A stretch of DNA of 64,000 nt. It comes from Deferribacteres bacterium. GTDB lineage: Bacteria; Zhuqueibacterota; Zhuqueibacteria; Zhuqueibacterales; Geothermadaptataceae. The DNA lies in the NCBI GenBank assembly GCA_020633655.1, contig JACKDF010000005.1, positions 1 through 64,000 on the forward strand, given 5' to 3'. The stretch's first letter is position 1; each line of letters opens with the position of its first letter. Of the stretch, positions 44,143 through 54,700 are shown one piece after another. Position numbers and translations under genes: made by a program. The notes beneath the pieces were generated by a model. It saw only the letters and a list, made by a program, of their open reading frames with translations. It did not search any database and was not told the origin of the DNA.

Positions 44143-44568
44143 TTAATTCATTTCGTAATTCTGGACCAAAATCTTAATTGAATCCTTGAAAACCACTTCT
44201 AATTGTGTGTCGCCAAGTACTTTGGTGATAACACCATTTCCAAACTTGTTGTGTTTTATTCCGCGTTGTTCACTGAAATCATGACGCATGTCATACGCTA
44301 CAAATTCTTCTTCAACCATTTCAGCTGTTAGTTTACCCCAATCTTTTTTTGAAGAACGGCGCTTAACTTTCTTTGGACCTGCAGCGTCAGTAGCTTTTGC
44401 TTTTTTCTTTTTACCACGATAAAGGTGAGTCGTGTTGCAACCTTTACACATCACCTTTTTTACTTCATCATCTTTCATGGCGGTGACGATGTGGTGCATT
44501 TCTGATTTACATTTGCCGCACTCAGTAAAAATTTCATCACCTACGGCGTAGATTTTTTTTACAGTCAT
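44143..44568 (-). CDS. Zinc-ribbon protein with basic middle and C-terminal beta domain
   Basis: 141 residues: an N-terminal zinc ribbon (CxxC in 'FTECGKCKSEMHH' and 'VMCKGCNTTHLY'), a Lys/Arg-rich linker ('RGKKKKAKATDAAGPKKVKRRSSKK'-like, about 52-77), and a C-terminal small beta domain 'IKHNKFGNGVITKVLGDTQLEVVFKDSIK'. That last pattern, 'H.kFG.GvI..v...', resembles the Tudor-like tail of UvrD/PcrA helicases that contacts RNA polymerase. Inference: a nucleic-acid or polymerase-associated protein. No gene symbol. The immediate downstream terminator marks it as monocistronic. Confidence 0.8.
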   Translation of the reverse strand: MTVKKIYAVGDEIFTECGKCKSEMHHIVTAMKDDEVKKVMCKGCNTTHLYRGKKKKAKATDAAGPKKVKRRSSKKDWGKLTAEMVEEEFVAYDMRHDFSEQRGIKHNKFGNGVITKVLGDTQLEVVFKDSIKILVQNYEMN

Positions 44569-44810
44569 GCCAGACCTTTCTCTATATTTATTTTAAGTGA
44601 ATTTATTTTTTGAAAATGGGGTTTGGATATATATAAATATCTAAATTTTTGACGTGAATTTTTGAAAGGAACAATTAATATAGTCAAACGAATTGAAAAT
44701 TTAATGAAAATTTTCAAGAAAAGCTACTTTTTTCTTGAATTTTATTTATTACGGAGTTGCTGGTGGGAAACCGGAAAAGTTTTTCATTTTTGGGAATGAA
44801 AATTAATAAA

Positions 44811-45071
44811 TTATTCCCGGCTATATTTTGAGTTGTATAACAAGACGGGTTTAGGCTGCTTTTGATGAAAATATCGATTGTCTATTGCTTGAATTTGTTC
44901 TTCATTGGCAATAAGATATTCAAGAACGAATTTGACCTGTTCCACTCGAACTGGAAGCCCCCTATCCTTTGCCTTTTTATAAATCTCTTCAGCCGTAAGG
45001 CTCTTTTCTAAACCGTCCGTCAGTGACTGAATTAAATTTCCAATAAATCGAATTTCTTTTAAACCTGTCAT
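44811..45071 (-). CDS. Small hypothetical protein, possible winged helix
   Basis: The start at ATG 45071 gives 86 residues; a TTG 11 codons earlier is the alternative. No strong ribosome site. The pattern 'LTAEEIYKKAKDRGLPVRVEQVKFVLEYLIANEEQIQAIDNRYF' looks like a winged helix (helix, recognition helix, wing). It is Lys-rich with no Cys. Family not recognised; it may be a DNA-binding accessory protein. Confidence 0.6.
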   Translation of the reverse strand: MTGLKEIRFIGNLIQSLTDGLEKSLTAEEIYKKAKDRGLPVRVEQVKFVLEYLIANEEQIQAIDNRYFHQKQPKPVLLYNSKYSRE

Positions 45072-45587
45072 GGTTAGAATCTTTTTTTTAGTTATTGAGA
45101 ACAAAGAAGAACTTCAGGAAAATGGTGTAGTTTTTCAAATATTAATTTATGTACAATCAGAAAAGGCGAATCTTTTTAATTTCCATTATGTGGGCGAATT
45201 CAATATTCGCTGTTTGTTGGAGAGTTAGAATCTTAAAGGGATTTATAACTTCTATTTGTATTTGGTTAAAGTCCAGCATCTTTTGATGTATATTTACATT
45301 TGAATATTCAGTCGCCGCATTTGTTACAATTTGAACATTATATCGGACAACAATTGCGAAATGTAAAATGAATGCTTGTTGTTATTTTGTTCACTGTTTA
45401 AATGTACACCATTATTTTTAAATGTCAATCCCTTTTCTTATAGTTATTTCCAAGGGCGCTAAGATTGTTCCCTGCATCAAAATTCAGCAATGGAGAAATA
45501 TTAAAACTTTATTTTTAGGTACAGCGTCATAATTCTGGATTTGATGATTGAAGGCAAATTATAATTAGATTTCTGAAAGGATGTGCT
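45072..45587. other. AT-rich intergenic region
   Basis: About 515 bases with no ORF or hairpin worth naming. AAAGGA just before 45588 is the PDZ gene's ribosome site. Confidence 0.55.
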
Positions 45588-46532
45588 ATGGAAAAGTGGA
45601 TACAAAATAAACGATTGAAACAGATATTCGCTGTATTTGCCTCACTAATTCTGCTATTCAATGTATATTCACTTAAGGGTAGTCCGGTAAAGTCGGAGAA
45701 GGGATTTCTTGGTATAACCATCCAGGAGTTGACTCCTTCATTAAAAGATGCGATGAAATTGGGTGATAAAACTGGACTACTGATCACTTCAGTGATGCCT
45801 GAAAGTCCAGCAGAAAAAGCCGGTTTAATGGAGGAAGATGTAATCACCCAATTTGATGGTTTGTCTGTTGAAATCTCAAAGCAGTTTAGTGATATGGTAG
45901 CGAAATGTACACCGGGAAAATTAGTGGAAATTGTGGTATTACGCTCAGGAAAAACCATGCATCTCCAGGTGGAAATTGGTGGTAATAAAAAAGAAAAGCA
46001 GCTTGCATTTATCGGCGAGAATATGCCAGAGAATTTAATGTTCGTTGGCAGCCGTCCAAAGCTTGGTATTGAATACCAAGATTTGGATGCAAAAGAACTG
46101 GCCGCATACTTCAAAGTCGAGCAACGCAGTGGTGTTTTAGTCGTCAAAGTAACAAAGGAATCTGCTGCCGAAAAGGCTGGAGTGTTACCAGGCGATGTTA
46201 TTATCTCAATTGGTGAAGAAAAGGTAAACGACGGCGATGATCTGCTTGAAACACTTGCGGATTATGAGGCTGGTAATGAATTAAATCTTGTTTTAGTTCG
46301 AATGGGAAAAAAAATGACTCTCAAAGTTACACTCGAAGAGAATCAACCCACACAAAATTTTCGTTGGTTCCACAAAAATATAACTCCCTCCAAGGGTACG
46401 CAATGGCGTATGTATGATGATGATGTTTTTTTGCCCCGTAGACAAGGGGAGAAAAAAATATTCAAATACAAAAAAGGTGATGATAGCGAGAAGAATATTG
46501 AAATCATCATCGAAGATAAAGACTCAATATAA
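45588..46532 (+). CDS. Exported protein with two PDZ domains and no protease domain
   Basis: AAAGGA 7 bases before ATG. Signal or anchor segment about 11-30. PDZ 1 (about 38-135) has 'GFLGITIQEL', 'GLLITSVMPESPAEKAGLMEEDVITQFDG' and 'VVLRSGKTMHL'. PDZ 2 (about 155-255) has 'RPKLGIEYQDL', 'SGVLVVKVTKESAAEKAGVLPGDVIISIGEEKV' and 'LVLVRMGKKMTLKV'. The pair resembles the tandem PDZs of DegP/HtrA, but no catalytic Ser-His-Asp domain is present. A charged tail of 55 residues follows. Inference: a periplasmic adaptor that binds exposed C-termini or regulates a separate protease. Confidence 0.85.
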   Translation: MEKWIQNKRLKQIFAVFASLILLFNVYSLKGSPVKSEKGFLGITIQELTPSLKDAMKLGDKTGLLITSVMPESPAEKAGLMEEDVITQFDGLSVEISKQFSDMVAKCTPGKLVEIVVLRSGKTMHLQVEIGGNKKEKQLAFIGENMPENLMFVGSRPKLGIEYQDLDAKELAAYFKVEQRSGVLVVKVTKESAAEKAGVLPGDVIISIGEEKVNDGDDLLETLADYEAGNELNLVLVRMGKKMTLKVTLEENQPTQNFRWFHKNITPSKGTQWRMYDDDVFLPRRQGEKKIFKYKKGDDSEKNIEIIIEDKDSI

Positions 46533-46558
46533 AACTACTCTCCTCCTCCCAAAAACTC

Positions 46559-46588
46559 AAAGGCGTGGGATTTCCTACGCCTTTTTGT
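46559..46588 (+). terminator. Rho-independent terminator after the PDZ gene
   Basis: AAAGGCGT (46559-46566), a 10-base loop, ACGCCTTT (46577-46584), then T-run. Confidence 0.85.
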
Positions 46589-46739
46589 TTTTCATTTGAA
46601 TTTTCTTTTGTTATTATTTCTCAATATTAAGAAACACATTTTATTATTTTAAAAAATGCGAAATTCATTTTTATCTTAATGTCATTTTGAAATTTACAAT
46701 TCATTAAAAAACAATACGCTAAGTATACGTGCATGTTTT

Positions 46740-46756
46740 TTGGCTTTAGAATTGCC
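46740..46756 (+). promoter_or_regulatory. Candidate sigma-54 promoter of the dehydrogenase-synthase-carboxylase locus
   Basis: TTGGCTTTAGAATTGCC: GG (46742-46743) and GC (46754-46755) are 10 bases apart, with TTGGC and TTGC intact. It would give a leader of about 165 bases to the 46934 start. Found by eye; about two matches to the eight fixed bases are expected by chance in 64 kb on both strands. Confidence 0.42.
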
Positions 46757-46933
46757 TGTGAATCATACTTTGCAAAATTACTTTGAACTGGATTCAGTAT
46801 TTAATTTTATAATAACCTTAATTTAAAAACAAAATTCTTTATTTTTAAAATTTATACTTTTTCAATATTCAGTGCATGATTGTACTGATTAGAAAACAAT
46901 TACAAAAGGCGCACTTACGTGAAGGGTTGAACT

Positions 46934-48604
46934 ATGAAAGCTGGATTGGACAGAGAATCACTAGAAATGACATTGGACATGATCGATGAATTTGCAGCGG
47001 GAGAACTTCCTGATGAGAAACTCCTCGAGCTCGATCATAAAGATGAATTTCCCATTGATATTGTGAAGCAACTTTTTGGTGAGGGAGAAGATGGCTTGGG
47101 TATTCATCTCCTTTTCATCCCGGAAGAATACGAAGGTATGGGAGGAGGCGCCTTTGATGTTTATCGCATTTGTGAAAAAATGGGACATATCGATCTTGGC
47201 GTCGCCACAGGTGTATTAGCGACATTTTTAGGAAGTGATCCAATCATTTTTGGGGGAACCGAAGAACAAAAGAAGAAATGGATGACAAAAATCGCTGAGA
47301 AAGGATTGTTGGTTGCTTATGGCGCCACAGAACCAGATGCCGGGAGCGATCTTGGCGCATTGCGTACTGTCGCCACACCAGTAGAAGAAGACGGCAAGGT
47401 CGTTGGTTACAAAATCACGGGAAACAAACAATGGATCAGCAATGGCGGTTTCGCTGATTTGTACACAATTTTGGCGAAAACACCGGGTGGTCCAAGTTGG
47501 TTCGTCGTTGAGCGCGAAGCGGAAGGTTTCGGCCATGGCAAACCGGAAGATAAACACGGGATTCGTGCAAGCAATACAGCTTCCCTGCATTTAAACGATG
47601 TTTACGTTGATGCAGATCGGCTTCTCGGTGGTGAAGAAGGAAAAGGTTTGTTTCAGGCACAGCTCGTATTCGGCTATACTCGACTCATGGTAGCAGCTTT
47701 TGGTCTCGGTGGTGGTTGGGCTGCATTGGATCGTGCCATACCTTATTCCGCTGAGCGTATCCAGGGCGGAGAACCCTTATCGAAAAAGAAAGGTTACACC
47801 CACAAACTCATCATCCCGAACATTGTGCGCCTCGAAACTTCCCGCGCTTATATTGAAGAGACGGCAGAGCGCATCGATTCGGGCGGTGGTAACTTAAACA
47901 CTGAAGGCGCCATTTCAAAATATCTCGCGACCGAAGCCGGCAATGCAGCAGCTGATGCTTCTATTCAAGCACTTGGCGGTTACGGTTACACAAAAGAATA
48001 CATGGTGGAAAAATACAAACGCGACGTTCGTATTACAACAATTTATGAAGGCACATCCGAAATCATGGAGATGACTATTTTCCGTGATCGCTGGCAGGAA
48101 CATCTTAAAACACGCGGTGAATATTACCATAGCAAAGCTGCTGAGATGGAAACGCTCGCTGCGGCGAATCCTGACACGGGTGCCGACTTATCTGCTCTGG
48201 CGCTGCATGCTCTTGCAGAAGTGCTTGAAAATGCACGCGTAAAACGATTGACGCGTAATCAGCATATCATGTTCCGCATGGGTGAACTTATCGCCATCGC
48301 TGAGGGTGCTTCGGCCATGGCGAAACGAGCCATTCGCGCAAAACGCAAAGAACTGGATGAAAAAACCGATCGCCGTTTTAATACAAATGCGCTGACACTT
48401 ATCAGTCGTATTGCTGCGCGGGAAGCCGCTATGAAAGTTGCAGAGGAAGGTATGCGCTGGACTTGTGCTGCTGATGGACTTTCTGAAGCTGAGATGATTG
48501 CATTCGAAAATAAGTTGCAATTATCGAAAATTCACCGAATTCAGGGTGGTATGCTGACGGATATGGATAGTTTAGTGGATGTTATTTATCAAAATATCAA
48601 ATGA
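46934..48604 (+). CDS. Acyl-CoA dehydrogenase family protein
   Basis: FAD-dependent oxidation (or, in reverse, reduction) of acyl thioesters. 'YGATEPDAGSDLGALRT' is the family signature near the flavin. 'TGNKQWISNGGFAD' and 'GIRASNTASLHLNDVYV' are typical, and the catalytic Glu is in 'TTIYEGTSEIMEM'. 556 residues is longer than the usual 380-400 because of a C-terminal helical extension from about residue 395, as in ACADVL- or AidB-like subfamilies. AAGGG precedes the ATG by 7-8 bases. It lies 173 bases before the giant synthase on the same strand, so it may act on the synthase's acyl products (inference). Confidence 0.9.
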   Translation: MKAGLDRESLEMTLDMIDEFAAGELPDEKLLELDHKDEFPIDIVKQLFGEGEDGLGIHLLFIPEEYEGMGGGAFDVYRICEKMGHIDLGVATGVLATFLGSDPIIFGGTEEQKKKWMTKIAEKGLLVAYGATEPDAGSDLGALRTVATPVEEDGKVVGYKITGNKQWISNGGFADLYTILAKTPGGPSWFVVEREAEGFGHGKPEDKHGIRASNTASLHLNDVYVDADRLLGGEEGKGLFQAQLVFGYTRLMVAAFGLGGGWAALDRAIPYSAERIQGGEPLSKKKGYTHKLIIPNIVRLETSRAYIEETAERIDSGGGNLNTEGAISKYLATEAGNAAADASIQALGGYGYTKEYMVEKYKRDVRITTIYEGTSEIMEMTIFRDRWQEHLKTRGEYYHSKAAEMETLAAANPDTGADLSALALHALAEVLENARVKRLTRNQHIMFRMGELIAIAEGASAMAKRAIRAKRKELDEKTDRRFNTNALTLISRIAAREAAMKVAEEGMRWTCAADGLSEAEMIAFENKLQLSKIHRIQGGMLTDMDSLVDVIYQNIK

Positions 48605-48660
48605 GTGAACCATTGGATTGTGAATGCCTGAATGGTTTTATGTGTGTCATTTATAAATTC

Positions 48661-48690
48661 CAGGATCGGGTATGGGATGGCCCTGCCCAG
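48661..48690. repeat. Degenerate relative of the 21343 hairpin
   Basis: The sequence CAGGATCGGGTATGGGATGG/CCCTGCCCAG resembles the core of the perfect hairpin at 21343 (GGATTGGCAGGGGACATCCCCTGCC). Pairing is imperfect. It lies in the dehydrogenase-synthase spacer. Confidence 0.3.
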
Positions 48691-48777
48691 AACAGACACA
48701 AAATACGAATGGCATAAAAAAATGCGAGCCAAATCCAGCGATATTTCTGGAGAAGACATTAAGCAAGAGAGAGAATT

Positions 48778-51700
48778 ATGAGTGATAGAGAGTTAAAAGC
48801 AGTAGCTGTGGTTGGTTTGGGATCCATCATGCCGGATGCTCCGAATACAGCTACTTTCTGGCAGAATTTAATAAACAGCAAATACAGTATCACCGATGTC
48901 GATCCATCGCGTTGGGATCCCGAGTTATACTATGATCCAGATCCAAAAGCTCCGGATAAAACCTATACCCGTATCGGCGGATGGGTCCGTGATTGGAACT
49001 GGGATCCATTAAAATGGCGTCTGCCAATTCCACCAAAAGTAAGTGATGCAATGGATCTGGCACAAAAATGGTCTATCGCATGTGCCCGGGAATTGCTTGC
49101 GGATTACGGTTATCCGGAACGACCACTAAACACGGAACGCACCGGTGTAATCCTGGGAAACGCCCTTGGGGGAGATTTGCACTTGATGACCGCCGGGCGC
49201 GCACTTTTTCCGGAATTCTATCAGAATTTGTTAAAAGCTCCAAGTTTTCTCAGTCTCTCAGGCGAAAAGCAAAAACAAATTTTTCAGGAATTCCTGCAGG
49301 GTGTCGACAAGCATTTCCTTCAAATAACAGAAGATACAATGCCCGGCGAATTATCGAATATCGTGCCTGGACGTGTTGCCGCATTATTTAATTTTAATGG
49401 CCCGAACTACGCGACAGATGCTGCATGCGCTTCTGCAATGGCCGCCTTTTCCGCAGCTATTGATGGACTTATTTCCCATGAATATGACGCTGTCATCACC
49501 GGTGGTGTCGACGCCAATAACGGTGTATCAACTTTCATTAAGTTCTGCAAAATTGGTGCGTTGTCAGCAACCGGTTCCCGTCCTTATGCCGAAGGAGCGG
49601 ACGGTTTCGTGATGGGGGAAGGCTCAGCATTGTTTCTGCTGAAACGTGTTGAAGACGCTGAGCGCGATGGTGATAAAATCTATGCCATTATTCGCGCTAT
49701 GGGTGCTTCCAGTGATGGTAAAGGAAAAGGCATCACTGCCCCGAATCCTGTTGGTCAGCACTATGCGGTCGAACGCGCCTGGAAAAATGCCGGTGTTTCT
49801 CCAACAACCGTAACGATGATTGAAGGACATGGAACATCAACAGCTGTAGGCGATTTAGTGGAAGCCAAAGCATTAAACGATTTCTTTAAAGGAGTCGGTG
49901 CGCAGAACCAATCTATTGCGCTTGGTTCCGTAAAATCAAATATTGGCCATCTCAAAGCAGCTGCTGGAGCCGCAGGCATGCTGAAAGCTGTTTTATCCCT
50001 CCATCATAAAATTATACCTGAATCACTTAATTTCCATAAACCAAACCCTGGGCTCGACTTCTCGCAAGCCCCGTTTTATGTCCCAACCAAAACGATGCCC
50101 TGGGAAGCAACAAAAGATGGAGTCCGACGAGCGGGTGTGAGTGCATTCGGATTTGGTGGTACGAATTTTCATGCCGTTCTGGAAGAGTACATCCCCGGAA
50201 GGATTAGCAGTGAAATGAAAGCCCGCAAAGCATCAGTTGTTGTCAACGGATCCGGTGGTGTACCAACACAAAAATTTGATGCAAAAGTTCCTCTGCGTGG
50301 TGCGCTGGTCATCGGCGATCAATCAAAAGCAGCCATTGCAACCCGATTGCAAGCCGTCCTCTCCGAGGCAAAAAATGGCAATGCCCCGGAAAAGAAAGCT
50401 CCGGCAGAAAAAGATTTGCATGCACCGATGCGCCTGGCAATTGATTTTGAAGATGCGGCTGATTTGGTCAGTAAGGGCGAGCGTGCGCTCAAAGCCTTGA
50501 ATTCCGAAAATGATGCCATGTGGCGTGCCATGCGGGCGAAAGGTATATTCTTCGGTCAGGGGAAAACCGGCAAAATTGCCTTTCTCTACACCGGCCAGGG
50601 CTCACAATATATCAATATGATTGAAGATTTGCGAGACGCTGATCCTCTCGTCGGTGATCTTTTTAAACGCGCTGATGAGGTGATGAAGCCACTTCTTGGT
50701 AAACCGCTTTCCAATTATATCTTTGCAGATAAAAACAATAGCGAAGCCATGGCAGCGGCTGAAAATGATCTCAAACAAACTGCAATTACACAACCCGCTG
50801 TGCTCACGGTGGATATTTCTCTTTCGAAAATGCTCAAGTCCTATGGGATAAAACCAGATATGGTCATGGGACACAGCCTGGGTGAGTACGGCGCGCTCGT
50901 CGGTGCCGACGCACTGCCATTTGAAGATGCTTTGAAAGCAGTGAGTGCCCGCGGCAAGGGTATGACTGATTTTTCTGTCGAGGACAATGGCATGATGGCA
51001 GCGGTTATGGGGCCTTTGGAAGAAGTGAAAAAAATTCTGGAAACTGTTGAAGGCTATGTTGTTATCGCCAATATTAACAGCTTGAGCCAATGCGTAATTG
51101 GTGGTGCAACCGATGCCGTGCAAAAGGCGATTAAAGCCATGCTGGATGCCGGATTCACCGCACAGCAAATTCCCGTCAGCCATGCGTTTCATACTAAAAT
51201 TGTAGCACCTGCCAGCGAACCGCTGGTGAAAACACTGGAAAAATTGAACTTTAAATCACCGGAAATTCCTTTGATAGCCAACGTTTCCGGTGAACCTTAT
51301 CCAATGGGCGAAAATGTAGTTCCACAAATGCTCGAAATCCTTCGTCAACAGGTATCAGCGCCAGTGCAATTTGTGAAAGGTTTAAATACGTTGTATGACG
51401 CAGGTGTACGCGTCTTTGTTGAGGTCGGACCGAAGCGTGTGTTGCATGGTTTTGTCGAAGATGTGCTCAAGGATAAGCCGGATGCTGTTTCTTTCTACAC
51501 CAATCATCCACGCGTGGGTGGCATTGCTTCCTTTAATATTGCGCTCTGTGGATTGTACGCCGAGGGCCTTGGAAATGCACAACCTGAAGTGGAAGTCGTT
51601 GCAGAACAGTCTGTGGCTACCCAAACGTATACACCAGCACCTGTTGCTCAGCCGGTTGCTGCTGCACCTGTTGCACCTCCTTTCCAACAACCGGCAGCAT

Positions 51701-54700
51701 CAATGATGATGCCCACAGGCGGCGATCAGTACAGCCAGCTGGGTAAAATGTTTGTCGATTTCATCGAAAAAGGCTTTGAAATCTATAGCGGCGGAAAAGT
51801 ACCTTCCGCACGTGCGTCACAACGAACAGGCCATGTTGTCATCTCCGGCGCGTCTCTGGGACTGCCCGGCAATCAACGTGTTTTCGATGATGAAAATATT
51901 GCCCGAATACTGCGGGGTGAACAGTTCATCCAGCAAATTCCTGTGCAATTACGTGAAGAGATGGTGAAACGCAATATTCATCGCCTGGTGAAATCCGAAG
52001 CAGGCGGGCCGCGTTTTGAATCCATTACCGACGTTAGAGATGTTGTGAAGTTGGCAGGTCGCCTCGGCAAGTTTGATCTTGTGGAAGAATTTGGATTTCC
52101 TGCCGATCGAATGGTTGCATTGGATACTGTGACCGCCCTCGCCATTGCCGCTGGTCTTGATGCCCTTCGCGACGCCGGAATCCCGCTGGTTATGAAATAC
52201 AAAACAACCACCAAAGGCACGCAGTTACCTGATCGCTGGCAGCTCCCCGAAGCCCTGCGTGATGAAACCGGTATCATTTTCGCATCGGCATTTCCCGGCA
52301 CCGACTCTCTTATTGAGGAGGTGGAAGGCAATCAGCGGGATATCAGCCGCCGTACACGATTGGCCGAATTGCAAGCCATTCGCTCACGCCTCGATGGCGC
52401 AAACGGAACCCTCGCTGCGGAAATCGATGCCCGAATTCAGGCATTGCAGGAAGAGATCGCCGAAGATCCTTACATTTTCGACCGAAGATTCCTGTTCCGT
52501 GTTTTGAGCATGGGACATTCGCAATTTGCAGAATATATTGGTGCCCGCGGACCGAATACACAGATTAATTCCGCCTGCGCCAGCACAACACAAGCCGTTG
52601 GCCTTGCCCAAGACTGGATTTTGGCCGGGCGTTGTTCACGGGTTATTATTCTTGCTGCCGACAATATCACTTCGGATAATTCCCTTGGTTGGTTCGGTGC
52701 AGGCTTCCTGGCAACGGGCGCTGCCGCAACGGAAGATGTTGTTGAAGAAGTTGCATTGCCATTCGATCGCCGCCGGCATGGAATGATTGTCGGCATGGGT
52801 GGAGCAGCACTGGTTGTCGAGACACCGGAAAAAGTTGCTGAACGCGGTATGCAGCCCATCGCTCAGGTTCTCTCGACTGTGACGGCGAACAGCGCATTCC
52901 ACGGCACACGATTGGATGTAAACCATATTTGTCAGGTGATGGAAAACCTGGTTTCGCAGGCAGAAACACAGTGGGGTATTAATCGCGCTGCAATTGCGCC
53001 ACAAACTGTTTTTGTTTCCCACGAAACTTATACGCCGGCGCGAGGAGGCAGTGCGGCGGCTGAAATCAATGCCTTGCGCAGTGTTTTTGGTTCCGTCGCC
53101 GATCAAATTGTCATTTCCAATACCAAAGGGTACACTGGCCATGCAATGGCTACGGGGATTGAAGATGTGCTGGCAGTGAAAGCCCTCGAAACCGGAGTCG
53201 TGCCACCGGTTCCCAATTTTAAAGAAATTGATCCGGAACTTGGACAACTGAATATCTCCAAAGGCGGTAATTATCCGATAAACTATGCTTTGCGTTTGGG
53301 AGCCGGTTTCGGTTCGCAGATTAGCATGAGTTTAATCCAGTGGATTCCAATGCCCGATGGCCAGCGGCGCACACCGCAGCAATTAGGCTATGCTTACCGC
53401 ATAATTGATCAGGCAGCCTGGCAGAATTGGCTGCATCGCATTTCGGGCAATGGTTCAGAAGGCGTTGAAGTCTACAAACGGATGCTGCGAGTGAAAGATA
53501 TGGGTGCAGCACGAATGCCGGAAGCGAAACCTGTCGCCCCGGCTAAACCGAAACCGGCACCCACCCCGATCGTTGCCTCCGTACCTTCTGTTGTGAGCTC
53601 TGCTCCTGTGCCCGTAACTCCAGCCCCTGCAGCAGCAGTTCCAGCACAACCTGTCACGAGCGATGGTGTGAAAGAGCGCGTCCTGCAGGTTATCGCACAA
53701 CAAACCGGCTATCCTGTGGACATGCTCGATATGGAATTGGACCTCGAAGCAGACCTTGGCATCGACACAGTAAAACAAGCCGAGATGTTTGCTGCCGTAC
53801 GCGAAGAATACGCTATCGAGCGCGAGGAAGATTTGCAATTGCGCGATTTCAACACTATTGAACGAGTGATTGGATTCGTCTATGACAAGCGGCCCGATCT
53901 CAAACAAGCCGCAGCTGCACCTGCACCACAAGCGCCTGTGACCGCAGCACCAATGGCCCCTGCACCAGCTGCAGCACCTGCGGCGGATGCCGTGAAAACG
54001 CGTGTGCTGCAACTCATCGCCGAACAAACCGGTTATCCCATCGATATGCTTGATATGGAACTCGATCTCGAGGCGGATCTTGGTATCGATACGGTGAAGC
54101 AGGCGGAGATGTTCGCAGCCGTTCGTGAAGAGTACGGTATCGAGCGCGAGGAAGATTTACAATTGCGCGATTTCAACACAATTGAACGCGTGATTGGATT
54201 TGTCTACGATAAGCGACCGGATCTCAAACAAGCAGCTGCTGCACCGGCGCCACAAGCACCAGTAGCCGCAGCACCAGTGGCCCCTGCACAAGCTGCAGCA
54301 CCCGCGACGGACGGGGTGAAAACGCGCGTGCTACAACTTATCGCCGAACAAACCGGTTATCCCATCGATATGCTCGATTTAGAACTCGATCTCGAAGCAG
54401 ATCTTGGTATCGACACGGTGAAACAGGCAGAAATGTTTGCAGCCGTGCGCGAAGAGTACAATATTGAACGCGATGAAGAATTGCAATTGCGCGATTTCAA
54501 CACGATCGAGCGAGTGATTGGTTTTGTTTATGACAAACGCCCGGATCTCAAACAAACAGTACCGGCTCCGGTAGCGCAAACACCGGTAACTGCTGCACCA
54601 GTTACACCTGCACCCCTGGCAGCCACAGGCGACGATGCGGTAAAAACAAAAGTGCTGCAACTCATCGCTGAGCAAACCGGTTATCCCATCGATATGCTCG

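Larger units (their letters stand above)
46533..46933. other. Intergenic region with terminator and candidate sigma-54 promoter
   Basis: The terminator at 46559 and the promoter-like element at 46740 are listed separately; the rest is AT-rich leader with AAGGG 7 bases before the dehydrogenase ATG. Confidence 0.6.
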
